A DNA stretch of 64,000 nucleotides, from positions 62,001 through 126,000 of the forward strand of contig CAYVBK010000009.1 of assembly GCA_964449465.1 (NCBI GenBank), written 5' to 3'. The notes beneath the pieces are model-generated. The model ran no database searches. It was not told where the DNA came from and saw only the letters and a list, made by a program, of their open reading frames with translations. This document shows positions 34,940 through 44,131 of this stretch, piece after piece; the stretch's first letter is position 1; each line of letters opens with the position of its first letter. This DNA is from CAYRXM01 sp964449465 (GTDB lineage Bacteria; Chloroflexota; Anaerolineae; JAFGEY01). Made by a program: the position numbers and the translations under genes.

Positions 34940-36094
34940 ATGGATCAGGTTCGAGTTGCCGTCATCGGCATTGGAAACATTGGAAATTTGCATTTGCAAT
35001 TGATCAGCCAGATTCCGCAGTTCAAGCTGACGGCGGTATGCGACATTGTGCCAGACAAGGCCAACGCCGCCGCCGACAAGTATGGCGTCAAGGCCTATTA
35101 TGACGCGAACAAACTGCTGGCCGACCATGTGGTTGACGCCGTGACCATCGGCACGCCGCACTATGCCCACACTACCATCGGCATCGCCGCCCTGAACAGC
35201 GGCCATCACGTGTTGGTAGAAAAGCCCATCTCGGTACACCAGGCCGACGCCGAGCGGCTGATTGCCGCACACAAGGCCAACCCTGGCCTGGTTTTTGCGG
35301 CTATGTTCAATCAGCGTACCGACCCTTATTACAAGAAAATCAAAGAGATGGTGGACAGCGGCACGTTGGGCCAATTCTTGCGCATCAACTGGATCATCAC
35401 CAACTGGTTCCGCACCCAGGCCTACTATGATTCGGGCGGCTGGCGAGCCACCTGGGGCGGTGAAGGTGGCGGTGTGCTACTCAACCAGTGCCCGCACAAC
35501 CTCGACCTGCTACAGTGGATCTGCGGCATGCCCGACAAGGTCTATGGCTTTTGTGGCATCGGCAAGCGGCACCAGATCGAAGTCGAAGACGACGTGACCG
35601 CCTATATGGAATACCCCGGCGGTTGCACCGGTCTGTTCATCACCACCACCGGCGAAGCGCCCGGCACCAATCGCTTTGAGATCGTCGGCGACAATGGCAA
35701 GCTGGTCTATGAAGACAACCTGATCACCTTTGTTCGCAACCTGGTGCCCTCGCAAGAATTTCTGCGCACCTCGCCGGAATCGTTCGCCCGCCCACCCAGC
35801 GAGACTGAGACCTTTACCTTTGAAAATCACGGCCACCAACATGCCGAGATTATGGAGAATTTCGCCCAGGCCATCCTCACCGGCACGCCGCTGATCGCCC
35901 CCGCCAAAGAGGGAATCAACTCGGTGGTGCTGGCCAATGCCATGCTCTATTCCACATTCACTGGCGGGCCAGTGGCTCTGCCGCTGAACGGCGCAGCCTA
36001 TGAGGCCAAACTACAAGAACTCATCACCGGCTCGACCTTTAAGAAGGAAATCAAGGAAACGACAGCGGACGATATGGGCAAGTCGTTCAATTAG
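34940..36094 (+). CDS. Gfo/Idh/MocA family dehydrogenase (paralogue A)
   Basis: 384 residues. Rossmann start VAVIGIGNIGNLHLQLI, the VEKPISVHQADAERLI signature, and a C-terminal domain with GWRATWGGEGGGVLLNQ. That last block is nearly identical to one in the gene at 61865, so the two are recent or strongly conserved paralogues. Likely NAD(P)-dependent oxidation of a sugar, aminosugar or inositol derivative. GAAAGGAAAACAACA precedes the ATG. Last gene of the LacI-associated block. Confidence 0.9.
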   Translation: MDQVRVAVIGIGNIGNLHLQLISQIPQFKLTAVCDIVPDKANAAADKYGVKAYYDANKLLADHVVDAVTIGTPHYAHTTIGIAALNSGHHVLVEKPISVHQADAERLIAAHKANPGLVFAAMFNQRTDPYYKKIKEMVDSGTLGQFLRINWIITNWFRTQAYYDSGGWRATWGGEGGGVLLNQCPHNLDLLQWICGMPDKVYGFCGIGKRHQIEVEDDVTAYMEYPGGCTGLFITTTGEAPGTNRFEIVGDNGKLVYEDNLITFVRNLVPSQEFLRTSPESFARPPSETETFTFENHGHQHAEIMENFAQAILTGTPLIAPAKEGINSVVLANAMLYSTFTGGPVALPLNGAAYEAKLQELITGSTFKKEIKETTADDMGKSFN

Positions 36095-36597
36095 CAGTCG
36101 GTCAGAGAGACTACTCATGGCCCCACTTGAAGATATCGGCATCCCGAACAAACTCGGGAACACCCCTCTCGGGGATCTCTGACAGCCTGCCAGGAGGCCG
36201 CTGAAAAAGTCTATTTTTACCACAAAGGACACCGAGAACACCAAGGTTTACGATACTTTTAAGTTTCTAGAAATGCTTTGTGTCCTTTGTGTCTTGGTGG
36301 TGAAAGGGTTTTTCAGCACGCTCCTGGAATGATAAAATCAGGTCGCTGTAGACCTGGACAAAACGTGGGTTGAACTGCAAGTTGAGCACATTCGGTAGAA
36401 CGCCATCGAAACCCTATAGGCTGAGCGCGTTCTACCGAACGCCGCCAAAACCAACGTTTTGGCATTGAAGCAGAGATTGCGGCGCAATTTTTGCGGCGCA
36501 ATTTTTGCGCCACAGTTCTTGGTCTTGATATGGCGCCAAGTCGCCTGCTCGGCCAGCAAGCTGCACAAGTTTAGATTTCCAAGCTGCGGAGGCACGT
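36095..36597. other. 503-bp intergenic region with hairpins and degenerate repeats
   Basis: No credible gene. It holds CCCGA..TCGGG and a CTCGGGGATC-type fold near 36137-36180. A REP-like ACCACAAAGGACACCGAGAACACC / TTTGTGTCCTTTGTGTCTTGG region lies at about 36216-36300. A 13-bp perfect inverted repeat TTCGGTAGAACGC (36391-36403) / GCGTTCTACCGAA (36427-36439) is also present. Two tandem copies of GCGGCGCAATTTTT lie near 36480-36508, just before the Uma2 gene. The short reverse-strand frames here have no ribosome-binding sites. Confidence 0.6.
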
Positions 36598-37320
36598 ATG
36601 GCAGAAGCAACATTAGCTGACATTCTGTTAAGGTCAGGGGAGGTGGTAGATACCACTATTTCACTACGGCGATTGCTAGAAGCCGTGGTTGCTTCGGCGT
36701 CGCCGCGCTCTATGACCTATTCCGAATTTTTAAACTGGGCCGACAAAGATACACTGGCTGAATGGGTAGATGGAGAAATTGTGATGACCTCACCGGCGAG
36801 TGCGCAGCATCAGATGATTTCCAAATTTTTGACCCGGTTAATGGATACCTATATTCAATTTCGTGGTCTGGGAATCCTGTTGTATGCCCCCTTTCAAATG
36901 AAATTGAAGCATGGACGTGAACCCGACCTGCTATTTGTCAAGCGTGAGCACCTGGAGCGGCTACGCCCTCATTATCTGGATGGGCCGGCAGATCTGGTCA
37001 TCGAGATTGTATCCCCCGAAAGCGCACGCCGCGACCGCGCCGATAAATTCTACGAGTATGCCGAAGGTGGTGTGCCAGAGTATTGGTTGATTGATCCAGA
37101 GCGTCGTCACGCCGAGTTCTATGTGCTGGAAAATGATTACTATGCGCCGGCCTTTAGTGGCAAGGCGGGACGGTATGAGACATCAACCCTGCCGGGCTTT
37201 GGGCTGCAAGTAGAATGGCTATGGCAAGACCCTTTGCCTTCACCTATTCGCGCATTGGCTGAAATTGTAGGCATGGATACAGCACTGGTGGCAGCTTTTG
37301 AAAAAGCTTTGACAGGCTAA
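36598..37320 (+). CDS. Uma2 family (DUF820) endonuclease-like protein
   Basis: 240 residues with the PD-(D/E)XK-like core of the Uma2 family: WVDGEIVMTSPAS, then EPDLLFVKREH and DLVIEIVSPESARRDR, where the acidic residues and the downstream Lys in ADKFYEYAEGGV are expected in the active site. Members are abundant in Cyanobacteria and Chloroflexota and their biological role is mostly unknown. GGAGGCACGT precedes the ATG. The N-terminal ~38 residues are an unusual extension before the family start (MTYSEFLNWA). Confidence 0.85.
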   Translation: MAEATLADILLRSGEVVDTTISLRRLLEAVVASASPRSMTYSEFLNWADKDTLAEWVDGEIVMTSPASAQHQMISKFLTRLMDTYIQFRGLGILLYAPFQMKLKHGREPDLLFVKREHLERLRPHYLDGPADLVIEIVSPESARRDRADKFYEYAEGGVPEYWLIDPERRHAEFYVLENDYYAPAFSGKAGRYETSTLPGFGLQVEWLWQDPLPSPIRALAEIVGMDTALVAAFEKALTG

Positions 37321-37391
37321 AAGATGTGCAGATTTGCGCATTATCCATCTCTTTTTACTATCACTTACCTTAAATTTGAGGAGGTTTCCCA

Positions 37392-38858
<1,467 letters not shown>

Positions 38859-38922
38859 GTGAGTCAAGCGATGGGGCAGGTCATCTGGCCCGCCCCATCG
38901 CCCAACCAGAAAGGGAACGCTG

Positions 38923-39921
38923 ATGAACTCGCGCGAACGCATCCGCACGATCATTTCTGGCCGCGCCGCCGACCGGGTCGGTTTCTGGCTGGGCAACCCC
39001 TATCCCGACACCTGGCCGATCTATCACGCTTATTTTGGCACATCGAGCGAGGAAGAACTGCGCCTCAAACTGGGCGATGATTTTCGCTGGATCCCTGCCG
39101 GCGTGTACAGGCACCCCGAAGGCAAAGGGCTGTTTTACATCCCCAACAAGGTATCGCACGGCGACCCCGGCCCTTTTGCCCGTGCCTCCTCGGCGCAAGA
39201 CCTGGAGGCCTATGACTGGCCCCGCCTGGAATATCTCGATTTTGAGCCGGTGTTGGAGCAACTGCGACATGCCGGCAACTTTTATCGCGCCAGCGGCTTT
39301 TGGACGTGCTTTTATCACAATGTAATGGACCTGTTCGGCATGGAAAATTATTTGGTCAACATGTACGAAAACCCAGCCCTGGTCCACGCCGTCACCGACC
39401 GCGTCTGCCAGTTTTATTACGACGCCAACGAACTGTTTTTTGCGCAGGCCGGCGATCTGGTGGACGGCTTTTTCTTTGGCAACGATTTCGGCACGCAGCT
39501 CGACCTGATCTGCGGGCCCAAGCAGTTTGACGAGTTTGTCCTGCCCTGGTTTCGCCGTTTTACCGAGCAGGGCCACCGCCACGGCTATCAGGTCATTTTG
39601 CACTCGTGCGGCTCGATCTATCGGGTCATTGATCGACTGATCGAGGCTGGAGTAGACTGCCTGCATCCCTTGCAGGCATTGGCCGCTCATATGGACGCCG
39701 AGACGCTGGCCCGCGAGTTTCGGGGGCGCATTGCCTTTTTGGGCAGCGTAGACACACAACAGTTGCTCGTTCAGGCCACACCGCAAGAGGTGCAGGCCGA
39801 GGTGCGGCGGCTCAAATCGCTGTTGGGGCCATGTCTGATCGTCAGCCCCAGCCATGAGGCCCTGCTGCCCAACGTGTCGCCGCAAAATGTGCTGGCTATG
39901 GCCGAGGCAGCATTGGAATAG
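38923..39921 (+). CDS. Uroporphyrinogen decarboxylase-like (UroD/MtaA family) protein
   Basis: 332-residue TIM-barrel UroD-family protein. The IILHSCG-type motif VILHSCGSIYR, DFGTQLDLICGP and LVSPSHEALLPN match the zinc-containing methyltransferase branch (MtaA/CmuA-like) better than heme-pathway UroD, which has an N-terminal RQAGR motif absent here. Such proteins are common near sugar and corrinoid genes in Chloroflexota. GAAAGGGAACGCTG precedes the ATG. Substrate unknown; possibly a methylated-compound or corrinoid methyl transfer. Confidence 0.82.
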   Translation: MNSRERIRTIISGRAADRVGFWLGNPYPDTWPIYHAYFGTSSEEELRLKLGDDFRWIPAGVYRHPEGKGLFYIPNKVSHGDPGPFARASSAQDLEAYDWPRLEYLDFEPVLEQLRHAGNFYRASGFWTCFYHNVMDLFGMENYLVNMYENPALVHAVTDRVCQFYYDANELFFAQAGDLVDGFFFGNDFGTQLDLICGPKQFDEFVLPWFRRFTEQGHRHGYQVILHSCGSIYRVIDRLIEAGVDCLHPLQALAAHMDAETLAREFRGRIAFLGSVDTQQLLVQATPQEVQAEVRRLKSLLGPCLIVSPSHEALLPNVSPQNVLAMAEAALE

Positions 39922-39978
39922 GGTGAAATTCTCAAACAGGTCGCCGGGAAACCTGGTCTTTTCGCTCCAAGGAACAAG

Positions 39979-41757
39979 ATGATGAACGATCAGCACATCG
40001 TCTATGTGATTATGCTGAGCATTGCCACCGGATTGACCTTGTTGATCGCCGCCTGGGCCTGGCTGCGCCAGCGCACGCCGGGCAGCCTCTATTTTGCCCT
40101 GATGATGGTCTCCGTAGCCATTTGGGCCGTCACCGGTGCGGTCGAATTTAGCCTGTGGACGCCCGCCGAGAAAATTTTGTGGTCCAAACTCTCTTATCTG
40201 GGCATTGTCGGCGTGCCACCGTTCTGGTGGCTGTTTGCCCGCGAGTACAGCCGGCAAGCCCGCCAACTGCCGCGCCTGTCCCTGGCCTGGTTGTGGCTCA
40301 TTCCGCTGATCACCCTGATCGCCGCCGCCACCAACGAGTGGCACCGCCTGATCTGGCTGCGCGTCACCCCTGCCTCTGACGTGCCTGGGGCGCAACTGAT
40401 CTATGAGCATGGCCTGATCTTTTGGATCAATGCGGTTTATGCCTATCTGCTGCTGTTGTGGGGCACTGTTTTGTTGGTGCGGGCGGTGCTGCGCTCGTCG
40501 CAGCTCTATCGCCGACAGGTGACTGCGCTGCTGATCGGTGTGGCCCTACCCTGGATCGGCAATGCGGTGGGGCTGTTTGGCCTGAGCCCCTGGCCCGGAT
40601 ACGACCTGACGCCCTTTGCTTTCACCTTGAGCGGTCTTGCTCTGGCCTATGGACTGTTTCGCTTTCAAATGTTTGATATCGTGCCGGTGGCCCGCGATGC
40701 CCTGATCGAGCGCATGACCGACAGCGTGTTGGTTCTGGATGCCCGTTATCGGCTGGTAGACCTTAACCCGGCCGCCGCTCGGCTGCTTGAGTTGAGTGTT
40801 GCGGCGATAGGACAATCGGCCGATGCGGTGTTGTCGCCCTGGATAGACACCGATCAACTGAACACCCTCTCTCAAACTGAGGTCGCCTGGGGAGATGAGC
40901 GATGGTTTGATGTGCGCGTCTCGCCCCTGCACAACTGGCGTCAACAACTCAACGGCCACCTGATCGTCTTGCGCGACATTACCGCGCGCAAACAGGCCGA
41001 GTTAAAATTGCAGCAATACGCCCAAGAGCTTGAATCGCGCAACACCGAACTGGATGCTTTTGCGCACACCGTCGCCCACGACCTGCAAAGTCCATTGGCG
41101 GCCACGCTGGGATATGGCACTTTGCTGGAAACGCGCTATGCTCATTGGGATGATAACAAACGCCTGGATACGCTGCGCATCATCAACCGCAACGGCCACC
41201 GTATGTCCAGCATCATTGACGAAATGTTGCTGCTGGCCAGGCTGCGTCAGCCGGGAGATGTGCAACTGGCCCGTTTGGATATGGATACCATCGTCGCCGA
41301 AGTGTTGGATCGTTTGGTGATGCTGATCCAGGATACTTGTGCCGAAATTCACCTGCCTCCAACCTGGCCGACGGCATGGGGCTATGCCGCCTGGGTGGAG
41401 GAAATCTGGGCCAACTATATCAGCAACGCCTGTAAATACGGCGGCAACCCGGCGCAAAATATCCCGCCGATGATCCACCTGGGCTGGGATGATCTGCCGG
41501 CTGACCTGCCCAACACCGCCGCCGGTAACACTCGCCTGATCCGGTTCTGGGTGTGCGACAATGGCCCCGGCCTTGGGCTGGAAGAACAGGCGCGATTATT
41601 TACACCGTTCACCCGCCTCGATCAGGCTCATCACAAGGGGCACGGCCTGGGATTATCCATTGTGCGCCGCATCGCCGACCGACTGGCAGGGCAGGCCGGC
41701 GTTGAAAGCGAACCCGGCCACGGCAGCGTATTTTGGTTCACCTTACCGGCAGTCTGA
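39979..41757 (+). CDS. Sensor histidine kinase with 7TM and PAS domains
   Basis: 592 residues. The first ~230 residues form seven hydrophobic helices of the histidine-kinase N-terminal 7TM type (GSLYFALMMVSVAIWAV, FWWLFAREYS). They are followed by a PAS domain (MTDSVLVLDARYRLVDLNPAA) and a coiled coil. The H-box AHTVAHDLQSPLA and an HATPase with SNACKYGG, CDNGPGLG and GHGLGLSIV follow. ATGs at 39979 and 39982 are both possible after AAGGAACAAG. No response regulator is adjacent. Confidence 0.9.
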   Translation: MMNDQHIVYVIMLSIATGLTLLIAAWAWLRQRTPGSLYFALMMVSVAIWAVTGAVEFSLWTPAEKILWSKLSYLGIVGVPPFWWLFAREYSRQARQLPRLSLAWLWLIPLITLIAAATNEWHRLIWLRVTPASDVPGAQLIYEHGLIFWINAVYAYLLLLWGTVLLVRAVLRSSQLYRRQVTALLIGVALPWIGNAVGLFGLSPWPGYDLTPFAFTLSGLALAYGLFRFQMFDIVPVARDALIERMTDSVLVLDARYRLVDLNPAAARLLELSVAAIGQSADAVLSPWIDTDQLNTLSQTEVAWGDERWFDVRVSPLHNWRQQLNGHLIVLRDITARKQAELKLQQYAQELESRNTELDAFAHTVAHDLQSPLAATLGYGTLLETRYAHWDDNKRLDTLRIINRNGHRMSSIIDEMLLLARLRQPGDVQLARLDMDTIVAEVLDRLVMLIQDTCAEIHLPPTWPTAWGYAAWVEEIWANYISNACKYGGNPAQNIPPMIHLGWDDLPADLPNTAAGNTRLIRFWVCDNGPGLGLEEQARLFTPFTRLDQAHHKGHGLGLSIVRRIADRLAGQAGVESEPGHGSVFWFTLPAV

Positions 41758-41894
41758 TAAAGCATATTTAACGCCGATACACAGACAAAATCTCTAAATT
41801 TCGCTGTTTCTCATCAACACTCATCACTCTGCGTTCTCTGCCTCTGTGGTAAAGAAAACCTTTTTCCAACGGACTCGAGTTCAGGAGGTTTATC

Positions 41895-43187
41895 ATGTCC
41901 AAACCTAAAAATGTTCTGGTGGCCCAATCTGGCGGGCCATCACCGGTGATCAACTGCTCGCTGCGTGGCGTGGTCGAAACATGCCTGGCCATGCCCGATG
42001 TGTTTGGCGCAGTCTATGCCGGACAGCACGGCATCGAAGGCGTGCTAAAAGAAGAGTTGGTCGATCTGTCAGCGCAACCGCGCGAAGAAATTGCCCTGCT
42101 CGGCACCACGCCGGCGGCCGGTTCTATCGGCACCTGCCGCTACAAGCTCAAATCCGGCCAAAAAGAGGATTTTGAGCGGGTCATTGAGGTATTCAAGGCA
42201 CACGACATTGGCTATTTTTTCTACAACGGCGGCAATGATTCTATGGACACCGCCCACAAGATCGCCCAACTGGCCCATCAACGCGGCCTCAACCTGGTGG
42301 CCACTGGCGTGCCAAAAACCATTGACAACGACGTGGGCGACAGTGCCTTCCAGTTGATTGACCACACACCCGGCTATGGCTCGGTGGCGCGCTACTGGGC
42401 CCTGATGGTGCAAAACGCCAACGAGGAGAACGCCGGCTCGTGTCCCGCCGACCCTGTGCTGGTGATGCAGGCGATGGGCCGCAAGATCGGCTATATCCCC
42501 GCGGCCGCCCGCCTGGCCGACCCCGGCCGCGAGTTGCCGCTGCTGATCCTGCTGCGCGAATCCGGGCTGACGATAGAAGCGGTGGCCGACAGGGTCAACG
42601 ACATGCTCAAACAGCGCGGCCGCTGCATGATCGTGGTCAGCGAGGGCTTTGATGTCGGCAGCGTAGGCGAACGCAAAGACTCGTTCGGCCACACCATGTT
42701 TGGCGCCAGCGAAACCACAGTGGAGCAGATGTTGGTCAACTATCTCAACACGGTGGGGCTGGCCGCCGTCGGTGCAGCGCGGGGCAACGTGCCAGGCACC
42801 GATCAGCGCCACAACATGATTTATGCCTCAACGGTAGACATGGAAGAAGCCTATCGCGTGGGCCAAAAGGCCGTGCTGATCGCCGTTCAGGATGGCTCTG
42901 GCTACATGTCCACCATTTTGCGTCAACCCGGCTTGATTTACAATGTCTATTACGACAAGGTGCCGCTGGAGCAGGTCGCCAACTCGGAGCGCACCTTCCC
43001 CACCGCCTGGATCACCCCCAACGGCGCCGACGTGACCGACGAATTTCTGGCCTATGCCCGCCCGCTGATCGGCAACGACTGGCCCAGCATCCCGCTGGTA
43101 GACGGCCGACAGCGATTCGCCCGCATCCACCCGATCATGGCCGCGCAAAAACTGCCCGCCTATACGCCCCAAGCCCTGCGCGGCTGA
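41895..43187 (+). CDS. pfp: 6-phosphofructokinase, PPi-dependent type
   Basis: 430-residue phosphofructokinase. The motif FYNGGNDSMDTAHKI has Asp at the position that is Gly in ATP-dependent PFK (GGDGS), and VPKTIDNDV contains the Lys associated with pyrophosphate use. It therefore most likely phosphorylates fructose 6-phosphate with PPi, reversibly. The ATG at 41895 follows CAGGAGG. An intrinsic terminator at 43202-43237 ends the unit. Confidence 0.88.
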   Translation: MSKPKNVLVAQSGGPSPVINCSLRGVVETCLAMPDVFGAVYAGQHGIEGVLKEELVDLSAQPREEIALLGTTPAAGSIGTCRYKLKSGQKEDFERVIEVFKAHDIGYFFYNGGNDSMDTAHKIAQLAHQRGLNLVATGVPKTIDNDVGDSAFQLIDHTPGYGSVARYWALMVQNANEENAGSCPADPVLVMQAMGRKIGYIPAAARLADPGRELPLLILLRESGLTIEAVADRVNDMLKQRGRCMIVVSEGFDVGSVGERKDSFGHTMFGASETTVEQMLVNYLNTVGLAAVGAARGNVPGTDQRHNMIYASTVDMEEAYRVGQKAVLIAVQDGSGYMSTILRQPGLIYNVYYDKVPLEQVANSERTFPTAWITPNGADVTDEFLAYARPLIGNDWPSIPLVDGRQRFARIHPIMAAQKLPAYTPQALRG

Positions 43188-43201
43188 GTCTGAAATCCTG
43201 G

Positions 43202-43237
43202 CCCCCGGTCCGATTGCCATCGCGCCGGGGGTTTTGC
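43202..43237 (+). terminator. Rho-independent terminator after phosphofructokinase
   Basis: CCCCCGG (43202-43208) pairs with CCGGGGG (43225-43231), followed by TTTTGCTTT. It lies 14 bases after the stop codon and just ahead of the next promoter. Confidence 0.8.
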
Positions 43238-43238
43238 T

Positions 43239-43267
43239 TTGTCTGTAAAACGGGTTGCGAGTATAAT
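43239..43267 (+). promoter_or_regulatory. Predicted promoter of the SDR gene
   Basis: TTGTCT (43239-43244), 17-base spacer, perfect TATAAT (43262-43267), 19 bases before the ATG. The very short leader leaves room for little more than the ribosome-binding site AAGGAG. Confidence 0.7.
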
Positions 43268-43286
43268 GACGGAAAAGGAGTGAGCG

Positions 43287-44078
43287 ATGGACAAACAAAA
43301 TAGAACCGCCCTCATCACCGGCGCATCGAGCGGCATTGGCTATGAATTGAGCAAACTGTTTGCCGCCGACGGCTATAACCTGGTATTGGTCGCGCGAAGC
43401 GAGGGCAAATTGCAAGCTCTGGCTGCCGACCTGCGTCAGAGTTGCGGCATCTGGGCGACGGTGTTGGCCTGCGACCTCGGCGATCCCACCGCCGCAGAGG
43501 CCATCTGGTCGGCCACACAACAGCAAAACCTGGCCATAGACGTACTGGTCAACAATGCCGGCTTTGGCTTGCTGGGCCACCTGGCCGATATGGCCGAGTC
43601 AGAAGTGCTGGACATGCTGCATTTGAATGTGCTGGCCCTCACGATGCTGACCCGCCACTTTGTGCCACCCATGACCGCCCACAGTTGGGGGCGGGTGTTG
43701 AACATCGGCTCGACGGCCTCTTTTCAGCCGGTGCCCTCGATGGCCGTCTATGCAGCCACCAAAGCCTATGTGCTGAGCTTTTCCGAAGCACTGGCGCACG
43801 AGCTGCGCGGGACGGGGGTCAGCGTGACCGCCCTATGCCCCGGTGTGACGCGCACTGGCTTTCAGTCACGAGCCCAGGTGGCCGAATCGCGGCTGGTGCA
43901 GTGGAGCAGCATGAGCGCGGCGCAGGTCGCCCGCATTGGCTACCGCGCCTTGATGCGCGGCCAGACCGTTGTGGTGCCGGGCCTGCTCAATCAACTGCTG
44001 GCTTTTTCGGTGCGCCTGACCCCTCGCTCGCTGGTCAGGCAGGTCGGCGAGTGGGCGATGCAATCCAATGCAAAATGA
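43287..44078 (+). CDS. Short-chain dehydrogenase of the DltE/YqjQ type
   Basis: 263-residue SDR with ALITGASSGIGYELSKLF, VNNAGFGLLG, catalytic Ser in NIGSTASFQPV and YAATK. The C-terminal part (TGVSVTALCPGVTRTGF) matches the broad-specificity SDR group annotated as DltE/YqjQ-like. AAGGAG precedes the ATG. It has its own promoter and terminator boundaries upstream, and the GH42 gene follows 53 bases later. Substrate unknown. Confidence 0.85.
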   Translation: MDKQNRTALITGASSGIGYELSKLFAADGYNLVLVARSEGKLQALAADLRQSCGIWATVLACDLGDPTAAEAIWSATQQQNLAIDVLVNNAGFGLLGHLADMAESEVLDMLHLNVLALTMLTRHFVPPMTAHSWGRVLNIGSTASFQPVPSMAVYAATKAYVLSFSEALAHELRGTGVSVTALCPGVTRTGFQSRAQVAESRLVQWSSMSAAQVARIGYRALMRGQTVVVPGLLNQLLAFSVRLTPRSLVRQVGEWAMQSNAK

Positions 44079-44131
44079 GCCGCCTGGAAAATCGCTGCCA
44101 TATTGTTTATAAAATGAAAGGATGATTCTCA

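Noticed and set aside
36313..36656. Short reverse-strand coding sequences in the 36.1-36.6 kb gap
   Set aside because: No ribosome-binding sites, and they cover inverted repeats and GCGGCGCAATTTTT tandem DNA.
38881..40410. 509-codon open frame on the reverse strand
   Set aside because: It lies antisense to the UroD-like and kinase genes, has no family motif, and its composition is that of a shadow frame in GC-rich DNA.
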